From: Eonycteris spelaea
Lineage: Eukaryota > Chordata > Mammalia > Chiroptera > Pteropodidae
Direction: 5' to 3'
DNA length: 64,000 nt
Assembly (NCBI GenBank): GCA_003508835.1
Contig: PUFA01000092.1
Coordinates: 1,550,001-1,614,000, forward strand
Position 1 is the stretch's first letter, and each line of letters begins with the position of its first letter. The notes beneath the pieces were generated by a model, which was given only the letters and a program-made list of their open reading frames with translations, did not search any database and was not told the origin of the DNA. This document shows, piece by piece, positions 24,201 to 36,200 of the stretch. A program made the translations under genes and the position numbers.

Positions 24201-27200
24201 GTTCATGAGATATTGGTCTGCAGTTTTCTTTTTTGTGTGTTATCTGTACCAGGTTTTGGTATCAGGGTAATATTGGCCTCATAATATGAATTGGGAAGTA
24301 TTGCTTCCTCTTCAATTTTTTGGAAGAGTTTGAGGAGAACCGGTATTAAATCTTCTGTGAATGTTTGGTAGAATTCACTGGTGAAGCCATCTGGTCCTGA
24401 AGGAATACTTGGAGCTGCCTGGTTTTTGCAATCATTTTTGAGTTGTTCATTTCCTTGCTTTGTAAATTGGTGTGTATCCGCTTGAGACAACTAATTTTAG
24501 AGATTGAGTATTCTGTGTGTGTAAAGTAGAACCAATTGCATTACTTTGGGAGAAGTAATTGATATAGAAGATCAGGGAGCTTCCAGCAACACCAATAGCA
24601 CCACACTGCTGCCCGATAATGGCCTTAGATGGAACTAACTGTATGCCATCATCCTGCCAAAAAAAGGTCCATTGAAACCCACTGAGTGGGATGAAGAAGT
24701 AGATAAATTGAGAAAACACTGAACAACAAATGGGTGGATCCTGAAACAAAGAATATTATGGTGTCTGTGACTCATAGAGAAGTCTAGTTTACTTACTTCC
24801 AAGGATATAATATATTCAGACTCCATCTTGAGGTATTAACAGATAATCTATTTGTTTTCTGCACCAAAGGATAAAGGTTTTGTAAATTAGGAATTTGAGA
24901 AAAACCACCTCACCCAGGTGATTGTTCTCCTTAATGTAGCATTTGCAGTAGTCATTCAGTGGTGGCTTGGCTAGTCTTGAGGTTCCAAGATGGCTTTATT
25001 CAAATGTTTGACCTCTATCAGCAATGGAAAGTTAGGCCATACTCTCTCTATGTAGTTTAAAAGCCTCTTGATGTGATCTCTGCATTAGGGTACTCAAACT
25101 TGTGATATGGTGGCCCAGGGCTCCAAGAGATTGCCATTGGAGAATCTTAACAGGTTCTTGAGATCAAGACTGGATTGAAAGCACTACAGAGCCACCAAAA
25201 ATTGCTTTATTGGGATTTTCTGACATTTGCATTTGAATGTTTTCTTTCACTGTTTTGTACATTTCTAAATTTTATATTTCTGTTGCGGAAGTTAACTTCT
25301 GTCTCAGTGATCCTTTTAAAATATTTTGTCCTATTTTTTATTGTAAAAATATTATCAATGATAGTTTAAAAATTTTGGGGAAATATTTTACATTAATGCG
25401 AACTAAAAAGAATAATATAGCAAAAAACTCATGTTCTACCTCCTCACCTAAAGAAAAACATCACCAATACAGTTGAAGCTGGGGTAAACCATTTCCTTCC
25501 AGCTCCTTCTACCTCCTCTCCAGGGGTAATCACCATCCTTATATTAGGTAGTTTTCATGCCCTTCATTCATTGTACTTTACTCTTTATGTATGTATCTCT
25601 AAACTGTGTGTGTATGTAAATTGTTTTGCATATTTTAGTACATTTTATAAATCATGTTATACTGTATTCTGCAACTTTTCATTCTTCTACAGCATTGTTT
25701 GAGAGATTGATGGTGATAATCTAGTGCTTTATTTTTATTGTCCTTTAGTATTTGATAATATGAATATAATACATTTTTAAAAATTTTATTTTCTTAGTTT
25801 CAAGTATACAGTACATTGGTTGGACAGTTATATAGTTTATGAAATGATCCCTTAATTGCTCTTTCTCTCCTCTGGCTCTATACCTAGTCCTTATATTAAT
25901 GCTGACTGTATTCCATATGCTGTGCTTCCCATCCCCGTGACCGTCTGTCAACTATTAAATTATACTACATTTTATTTATACGTTCCCCTGTTTGGATTTT
26001 AGGTTGTGTCCAACTTTTTACTGTTATATACACTGCTACTATGAATATCTAAGTATATCTCATGTTGCTAGTATTGTATTAACTTTTTTAAAAAGTACAT
26101 TTCCTTGTGCACATGTGCATGTTTCTCTAGGCAGAAGTGAGCAAACTTTATCTGCAGGAAAGGGCCAGATAGTTACTTTGCAGTCCACACAGTCTCTGTG
26201 GCAGTTTACTGAATGCTGCCATTTTAGCAAGAAAACAGTAATAGATAATATATAAGCAAATGCGATGACTGTATGCCAATAAAATTTTGTGGACACTGAA
26301 ATTTGAATTTTTTATAATTTCATGTGTCATGAAACATTCACATGATTTGTTCCCCCTTAATCATTTAATAATGTAAAAGCTCTTCTTAGCTTATGAGCCT
26401 TATGAAAACAGGCAGCATGCCAGATTTGGCTAGGCCATACTTTACTGACACCTGATCTAGTGTATCCCTTAGCAGTGAAAATTTTGGAATTATCATGTGT
26501 AATTTCAGCTTCACCTAGGTATTGCCAAATTGATTTACAAAGTGCTTTCCCTAGTAGTTTTTAAGTTTTCCTGTTTATAAACATCATCACCCTCTTGATA
26601 TCTGATGTTTTAGTGTTTGCTCTGATGGGGTTATCATATGGTTGTTTGACTTTGAGGTACTGTTGTTTATTATAAGGTGAAATACAGATGGTCCTTGATA
26701 CTATGGTTCCACCTAAAAATTTTCAACTTTACAATGGTGTGAAAGCATATGCATTCAGTAGAAACTGTACTTTGAATTTTGATCATTTCCCAGGGTAGTG
26801 ATAAGCTATATGATATTCTGGTGATGCTGAGCAGCAGCAGCAAGCGCAGCTCCCAGTCAGGCACACATTCTCAAGAGTAAGGCACTGGTACTCTATAGTT
26901 TTTTTGTTGTGTTTGATGATTTTGCTAAACTGTAGGCTAATGCAAGTATTCTGATGAGCATGTTTAAGGTAGCCTGGGCTAAGCTCTCATGTTCAGTATG
27001 TTAGGTATATTAAGTGCATTTGGGTTTTAAAATGCACTTAACCAACAGGAGCCTCGGTACAGCAGGTCCTCCAATAATATCATTTTGTTAAAATGGTGAT
27101 GAGATGCTGTAGGAAATTAACTCTTATTTGTAACAGTTAGCCTATGGTAAATTTATACCATTGTTTCATTATATCTCATTCTGCTTAATTTCACTAACTT

Positions 27201-30200
27201 ATCGATGACATTGAGGAGTTACTGTATTTTTATTGCTGTATTTAAAAATATCATTCATTGTTCATTTAACATTAAAAAATATTGTGTATCAACCTAGAGT
27301 TAATCCGTATTCAATTGCACGAGTTAATTGCTCATTCATATCTTCAGCCCATTTTGTTTTTCTCTTGGACTATTGGGGTTCTTTATATACTTTAAATAGT
27401 AAACTGTGGTTTAATTATATGGATCGAACATATGTTTTATGTATTAATACTTGTCTTATTTTTTTAATTGAATGGAATAATTTATGAACAACTTTTTAAT
27501 GTAGTCATCCGCTTTTTTAATGTGCTTTTTCTGTCACAAGAAATCCTTTAGTCTTACGGGTCCTTTGTATTATAATTTTATTTTTTTGTTTTATTAATTA
27601 CTGTTTATTTCTTTAGTTTCTGTGACAGCAGGAGAGCGCCAGTTAGCTATGCAGGCTGTGGTAAATAAATTTCAAAATCTCTATGTAGTGTATGCCTTAT
27701 GTTTTCTTTACATTAAAAATATTTTTTAAACTATTAAATATTTATAAATATTATCTGATAAGGGGGTGATATCCAAAAATAGATGAAGAACTCATTCAAC
27801 TCAATGACAAAAAAACAAAAAACAAAAAACAACCAAATGACCAAACTGAAAAATGGGCAAAAGACTGAACAGACATTTTTCCAAAGAAGATGTGTAGATA
27901 GCCAACAGGTATACTATAAGGTGCTGAATATCACTAATTATTAGGGAAATGCAAATCAAAATCACGGTGAGATATCACCTCAGGCCTGTTAGGATGGCTA
28001 TCATCAAAAAGACAAGAGATAAATATGTGGAGAAAAGGGAGCCCTTGTGCACTGTTGGTGGGATAGCAAATTGGTACAGCCACTATGGAAAACAGCATGG
28101 AAGTTCCTTAAGAAATTAAGAATAAACTATCATATGTTCCAGCAGTTCCACTTCTGGAAATACATCTGAAGGAAATAAAAACACTCTCAAAGAGATATCT
28201 GTACCCCCATGTTCATAGCAGCAGCATTTTCAATACCCAAGACATGGAACAGTGCCTCGCAGATACTGAGGAATGACTGAAGTTGAAATCATACAGCATG
28301 TAGCCTTTTCAGATTGGCTTCTTTCACTTACAAATATACATTTAAGGTTCCTCCATGTCTTTTCATGGCTTGATAGCTTATTTCTTTTTAGTGTCAAATA
28401 ACATTCCGTTGTCTGGATGTATGAGAGTTTATCCATTCACCTACTGAAGGACATCTTGGTGGTTTCTGAGTTTTGGCAGTTATGATAAAGCTGCTGTAAA
28501 CAGCCGTGTGCAGGTTTTAGTGTGTACATTTGTTTTAAACTCCTTTGAGTAAATATCAAGAAGTGGCAAATTGTTTATATTTACAATAGCAATTTTTTTA
28601 GTTTTGTAAGAAGAACTGCAAATCTGCCTTCCGAAGTGCTGTATCATTTTGCCTTCCTTTCAGCAAATAACTGAGAGTTCCTGAAGCTGCACATCTTCAC
28701 CAGCATTTGGTGGTGTCAGTGTTCCAGAGTCTGGCTATTTTAATAGGTAGTGGCATCTCATTGTTTAAATTTGGATTTCTTTGATGATACACGATGTAGA
28801 GCATCTTTTCATATGCTTATTTTCCATCTATATTTTTTTGGTGAAGTGTGTCTGTTAAGATGTTTGGCCCATTTTTCATCAGGTTGATTTTTTTCTTACT
28901 GAGTTTTAAGAGAGTTCTTTGTATTTTTTGGATGAAATCCTTTATCAGATATGTCTTTTGTAATATTTTCTCCCAGTCTGTAGCTTGTCTTCTAATTTTC
29001 TTGACATTGTCTTTAACAGCAAAAGGTTTTAATTTTAACGTTCAGCTTATCAATTCTTATTTTCATGGATCGTGCCTTTTTGTTATATCTAAAAAGTGAT
29101 TATCATACCAAGGTCCTCTACCCAAGGTTTTCTCTTATTTTATCTTCTAAGATTTTTATTGTTTTTATTTTATATTTAGGTCCATGATCCATTTTGAATT
29201 AATTTTTGTGAAGGGTGTAAAGTCCGTCTAGATAAAATTTTTTACATGTGGATGTCCAGTTGTTCTAGCACCGTATTTTGAAAAAACTATTTTTTGTTCT
29301 ACTGTTTAGCTTTTAGTTCCTTTGTCAAAGATCAACTCTATTCTGGGCTCTCTGTTCTTCTCCACCAATTCAGTTGTCTATTCTTTTGGCAATAACACAC
29401 TGACTTGATTACTGTAGCTTTATGGTAAGTCTTGAAGTTGGGTAGGATTCATCATCTCCGTATTTTTTCTTCTTAAGTACTTTGTTGGCTATTCTGGGTC
29501 TTTTGCCTCTCCAAATAAACTTTAGAATCAGTTTCTTAGCATCCATAAAATAACTTGCTGAGATTTTGATAGTGATTGTCTTGAATCTGTAAGTTGGGGA
29601 AAACTGACATCTTGACAATATTGACAGTTCTATCCATGAACATGGAATATCTCTCCATTTATTTAGTTCTTTGATTTCATTTATCAGAGTTCTTTAGTTT
29701 TCTTTATATAGATTTTGTTGATTTTTCTCTGTTGGGTTCCTGTCCAGTTTTATTGATTTCTGTTCTAATTTTTGCTATTTCTTTTCTTCTGCTTACTTTG
29801 GAATTAAATTGCTCTCTTTCATAAGATAGAAGCTTAGATGGCTTATTTTAGATATTCTTTTCTAAGATATGCATTCAATACTATAAGTTCTCTAAGTACT
29901 GCTTTTACTACATCTCACAAATTTGATAAGTTGTGTCTTCATTTAGTTCAAAATGTCTTTAAATTTATCTTGATTTCTTCATTGACCTATTTGTTGTTGA
30001 GAAGTGTGTTTGTGTTGTTTAATTTCCATGTATTTGGGATTTTCCAGTTAATTTTTTTGTTGCTAATGTCTAGTTTAGTTCTTTTGTGGTTTAAGAGCAG
30101 ACACTGATTTCTGGTCCTATAAATTTGTTAAGTGTGTTTTATGGCCCAGAATATGTTCTATCTTATAGTGAATATTACAAGTGAGCTTGAGAGAAATATG

Positions 30201-33200
30201 TATTCTTCGGTTTTTTGGTGAAATGGTCTATAGATGTCTATCACAAAGCATACCTTGGAGATATTGTAGATTCAGTTCCAGACCACAATAATGCAAATAT
30301 TGCAATAAAGCAAATGACAAATTTTTTGGTTTCCTGGTCAAATAAATATTATGTTTATATTATATTGTGGTCTGTTAAGTGTGCAATAACATGTCTAAAA
30401 ATCTTAATTAAGAAATATTTTCTTTCTAAAAAATGCTAACCATCATCCGAGCCTTCAGTGTAAATTGTAATCTTTTTTCTTTTGATGGGTCTTTCCTCAT
30501 CGTTAGTGACTGCCAACTGATGAAGATGGTGGTTGCTGAAGGTTGGGTGCCTATGGCAGTTTCTTAAAATAAGACAGTGAATTTTGCTGCATTGATTGAC
30601 TCTTCCTTTCACGAATGATTTCTGTAGCACTCAATGTTGTATCATAGCATTTTACCCACAGAACTTCTCTCCAAATTTCAGTCAGTCCTCTCAAACCCTG
30701 CCACTGCTTTATCAACTCAGTTTTTGTAATATTCTAAGTCTTTTGTTATTTCAACAATCTTCTCTGCATCTTTACCAGGATTAGATTTCATCTCAGGAAA
30801 CCACTTTCTTTGCTCATCCATGAGAAGCAACCTGTCATCTGTTAAAGTTTCATCATGAGATTGCAACAATTCAGTCACATCTTCAGGTTCCACTTGCTAG
30901 TTCTGCTGCTTTTTATACCACATCTGCAGCTACTGCTTGCACATTTTGGCTCTTGGCACAAGAGGGCTAGCTTTTGGCCTATCTTGGTTTTTGAACATGC
31001 TTTTCTCACTAAGCTTAATCATTTCTAGCTTTTGATTTAAAGTGATAGATGTGCAGCTCTTTTTTCTTTGAACACTTAGAAGCCATTGTAGAGGTACTAA
31101 TTGGCCTAATTTCAATATTGTATGTCTCGGGGAATAGGAAGGCCTAAAGAGACGGAGAGAGATGGGGGTCAGCTGCTTGTTGGAGCAGTCAGAACACACA
31201 CAACATTTATGAAATAATTTTACCAGGTTATGTGGGCGTGGTTTGTGCTCACCCTTAAATTACAATAGTAGAATCAAAGATCACCGATCACCAGTCATCA
31301 AGGCAAATATAATAATAATGAAAAAATTTGAGAATTCCCAAAATGTGACACAGAGACTTAAATGCTGCCGGAAAAACAGTATTGGTAGACTTGCTGGATG
31401 CAGGGCTGGCACAGACCTTTCATTTGTAAAAAAAAAAAAAAAAAAAAAAAATCTGCTAAGTACAATAAAATGAGCTATGTCTGTAATCTACTTGGTTGAT
31501 GGTGTTATTGAGTTCAGCTGTGTCCTTGTTGATTTTCTGCTTGCTGGATCAATCCACTTCTGATACAGCAGTGTTATAGTCTCTATGGTCACAGATTCAT
31601 CTATTTCTTTTTTGTAGTCTATTAGTTTTTGCCTTGTGAGGTTTGATACAGTTGGTACGTACAAACATATTTAAGATTGTTATGTCTTCTTGGAGAATAG
31701 ACCCCTTTAACATTAGGTAATACCTTTTTTTATCCCTAATAACTTTACTTGCTTTGACATTTGCTTTGTCTGAAATTAATATAGTTACTCCTGTTTCTTT
31801 TGATTATTGTTAGCATGGTATGTCTTCTCCAGACCTTACTTTTAATTTACATGTGCCTTTTTATTTAAAGTGGGTTTCTTGTGTAGACAGCATATGGTTG
31901 GGCCTTGCTGTTTGATTCACTCTGACAATCTTTCTCTTTTAATTGATGTATTTAGACCATTTATATTTAAAGTGATTTTTGATATAGTTGGATTAATGTC
32001 TACCATATTTGTTACTGTTTTCTATTTGCTCCCTTTTTCTTCCTGTTTTTGTCTTCCACTATTTTTTTTGCCATTGAACATTTTGTATGATTCCATTTTT
32101 TTCCTTTCTTTGCATTTCAGTTTTACTTCGTTAAAAAAATTTTTATGGTTCCTTAGAGTTTGCTATATACATTACAACTAATCCAAGTGTACTTTCAGGT
32201 AACACTTATTTCACTTCACAGGTAGTCTACATTAAACCTCCAACAATTCATCCATTTACAGCTTAGATTTTCCTACCCTAGCACTGGATCTTGTGGTAGT
32301 TTCCACTTGTGAGTTGCTGCTGTGATAAGCTGTGATTCTTTAAAGTTTTTACTTTTTATTTTGAAATTACATTTAGGATAGTTGTAGAACTAGTACAAAT
32401 AATTCTCATATATACCCCTAACTTATTTCCACAAATGTTAACATTTAACACAGTTGCTTTATTATATTTTGTCTCTTTCTAACTACATATTTATATACAC
32501 ATAATTTTTTCCCCTCAACTATTCGAAAGTAAATTTCAGGCATACTGCCCATTTACACCTAAATACTCAGTGTCCTACCTGCCCTTTTTAAGGAACTGTA
32601 CATTCTGTTAAAGTACTACAGTACAGTTACAAAAATCAGAAAATTAACATTGATATTGCACTATTATCTAATCTACGAACTTTATTTCAGTTTTACAGTT
32701 TATCTGAAAATGTTCTTTATAGCAAAAGGAAAAAAAAATCTGGCTCAGGGTCCAATCAAGGACTATTTTATTCAATTAGTCTTGTCTCTTAATTTGGAAT
32801 AGTTTTTCAGTCTTTGTCTTTCTTTACCTTGACATGTTTGAAATGCACTTGACAGTTATTTTGTAGTTTGGGTTTATTTGATGCTTCTTCATGATTAGAT
32901 TCAAGTTATGAATTTTTATAAGGAATGACATAAACTAAGTGATCTTTTGTCTTATTACTGGTGAAATTAACTTTGATCACTTAGTTAAGATGTGTTTGCC
33001 AGGTTTTCCACTGAAAAGTATTATTTTTCTCTTTGTAGTTAATATATATTTTGTGGGAAAGTACTTTGAGACAATGTAAATATACTGTTTCTCATCATAT
33101 TTCACTCATTCGTTTGACCCCCCCCCCACACACACTTATTTGTTAGTTTTAGCATCCATTGATGACTCATCATTTGGTTCCAAATGATGATTTTTCCAAT

Positions 33201-36200
33201 TTTATTCTTCTTTATATGTTTATTAGCTCACGTTCTACTAAATACATATTCAAATTTTTGAGCCTTTCTAGGGTTTTGTACATGAATAAATTTCCTTCTG
33301 GTTTGCTTTCCTTGTTCTTCATACACATTTTCTCTCCTTGACTTGACTTTACTATGCTAGTAAGGACCCACACTACATAGTTGAATAGTAGAACTGTTTA
33401 CAGCTAGTGCAGTGGGAAAATTATGTTTGCTGAAGGTTTTGTAGTTACTCTTTTTCAGATTATGGAAGTTCCCTTCTGTTCTTAGTTTGCTAAGAGTTTT
33501 TATTTTTTTCGTGAGTACATTCATAATTTGCAAATATTAACTTGCTTTTGGAATAAAGCCTACTTGATGGTAATATTTATATGTCACTGGATTTGATTTG
33601 CTCATATTTTATTTAGTGTATTATATCTTTCTTCATGAGAGAATGCTTGGTAATTTTTCTTCCTTGAATGTCATTGTCAGGTTTGGGATTGTGTATTCTG
33701 ACTTCATAAAATGAGCTGCAAAATGTTCCTATTTTTTTATTTCTGGGAAAGTTTAGGTAAATTTGTTGCTATTTCTTAAAAGTTTAAAAGAAGTTACTGG
33801 AGAAGCCCTCTGGGTCTGATTTTTTCTTTATGGAAAGGTTCTTAATAATGAATTCCATTTTTATTGCTACAACAATGTTCACATCTTTTTTTGGTGTCAA
33901 TTTGGTAATATTTATGCCTTCACAGGCGTTTAGGGTTGCTTTTCTCTAGTTGACTAAATCAGTTTCCTATGCACTTATCCATTAAATTCTCATTATTCAT
34001 TGATTTAGTTATATCACACATCTGCTGTTATCTCCCTTTCTGGGTTCTTTTGCTCTTATGGGTTTCTGCTTTTCCCTCTCCTTCCATTACTGTCATTTTG
34101 GTGGAGGGTAAGGAGAAAAATGCATGTATTTAATTTGAGATACTTAACTGAGATCACTCAATGTTTATCTTTCCTTCCCCTCAATTTTATAAGTAGGGTA
34201 TAGTGGACATAATTTTCCACTCTCATTACGAATGTTAGCCATAGCAGAATATTAATTTGTGATAGTCTCAAGGACTTTTGAGGATTTTAAGTTATGTTCT
34301 TACTCAAAGTTGCTCTAAACTTATGTTTTAAAATTTTCTTTGCCTTTTATATTTTTTTTCACCAGCAGTTACTACTTTTGTGAGGCTATTTTTCTTTCAC
34401 TTATTAATTTATAGATTCTAATCTGTTGATTAGGAAATAATATGATTTGTTAGAAATGTGTGTACAGAACCCCAGTTCTTTTAGGGCATAAAGTATCTCT
34501 TGATTTTTCACTAGCTACTGGCCTTTTTGGTTAACTTGCCTCTTGGTTTTCAAAGCTTTTGTCATGCCTGCTCTTACTTAAAATTAACCAACCTAAAATC
34601 CTTATGCCAAAGAGACATATGTTGGAGTGACAAATTCTGTTCCCCTATGCTACAAACATGTAAAAGCAGTACTGAATACTATAGAAGTTGTAATACAGTG
34701 GCATTCGTGTAATGCATTGTGCCATGATATTAAGATGGCTATGACATCCCTAGGGATAGGATTTCTCAGCTACATTATAATCTGATGAGACCACTATTGT
34801 ATATGCAGTCCATGTTTGGCTGAAACTTCATTACATGGTGCATGATTGTACATGCTATGAATAAGACATCACTTTTGATGAACACTGAGATAGTGATTGT
34901 CAGGTTTTTCACTGTCAATTTACTTTATTCGCATTTTTATAGTTGACTCGGGAGTTACCAAGTGAGTTACCAAGGCCAGTGTATATTGAAAGGAAGGGGA
35001 ATTAAGTTTTATCTCTTAGAGGAGAGAGTTTTATTTATTTGTGGGTTATCATCCAATGCTATCATTATGTATTTTTGCTAAAATTGTTCTATCACTTTGT
35101 TTGGCTATTGGCAGGGTCTTTCAAATTGGCTCCTTTAATCTTTTGACACACCCACATATTTTCTTTTTCTTTTTTTCTTTTCCTTTTACAGTACTTCCTT
35201 GCTTTCTGGCACAACAGAATATTCCAGGCTTATGTTGTATTTTTCCTTCTTCATCCCTAGAATCAGTCATTTTTTCTTGGAGTCCTGGCTCCTTTTACTG
35301 GTGAATGGTATTTAGAAATCAAAATCTGGTTGTAGGTGTGCTCGTTGCTACTAGGGTGTCACTGCTCCTAGACGTCCTGAGTCTAAGCTCTGTATACTAC
35401 TATTGTACAATACATATCTATATTTGTTTCTGTATTTATCCATCTGTACATGTATCAATATGAGTTCACATCAATCTCTCTAGTGGACCTGACTTTCCTC
35501 TCTTGCTTACTTGTAACCTCTTTCTCTGACAGGGAGAAACATTGCTGCCATTATCTATTTACTTATTTGTCCAGCCCCAGTATGCATATAAAGAAGTTTC
35601 AGATTTGCTCGTGATGGTTTATTTCCTCCTGTTTATTTTTATTTATTTTTATTTTTAACATCTACAGCACTTGGTATTCCTAGTTATTTTCTCCTGTTGA
35701 AATGATATTTTTGGTTGTGGTCTCACATTCTTTGAAACTTTTTTTTTGAGGCTTACATTGAAATTTTATATATACACACATGTATGTATGTATGTATGTA
35801 CACACATGTACGTATTTGGTACATATAGTAAGCACTACATTTATTGCTGAATAACAGATTAATCAAAAATATGGTAGCTCAAAACAAAAATGTATTATCT
35901 CAGTTTCCATGAATCAGGAACCTGGAGGCAGCTTAGCTGGGTGGTTCTGGTTTAAGGTTTCATGAAATTACATTTGGATTTCAACTGTGTCTGTATCATC
36001 TTAAGCCTTAACTAGGGAGGGAGGATTTTTTCAAGAAGGCTTTCAAAGGTTCTCTCTCACATAGCAGGAAGGTGCTGTAACCTGGGGTACCTCTTCATCT
36101 GTATATGCCTTTCATTTTCCAAGGCCTCTCTTCTCATCTGTATTCACCAGCAGAATTGCCTGATCTTCCTGGGTGCCAATAGAGGGTCAGCAACTTGGTC

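Noticed and set aside
24447..24830. Possible processed pseudogene on the minus strand, with vague likeness to a COX7A-type subunit
   Set aside because: Only a loose similarity over about 40 residues; no start, no tail and no second block of agreement could be found. A BLASTX search would decide.
30930..31199. Domesticated transposase gene
   Set aside because: Only the DNA-binding start is readable; the rest is missing and the inverted ends are still present, as in an ordinary dead Tigger1 copy.
28848..32181. Open frames of 70 to 103 codons on the + strand
   Set aside because: They are the opposite strand of L1 ORF2, where long antisense frames are common.
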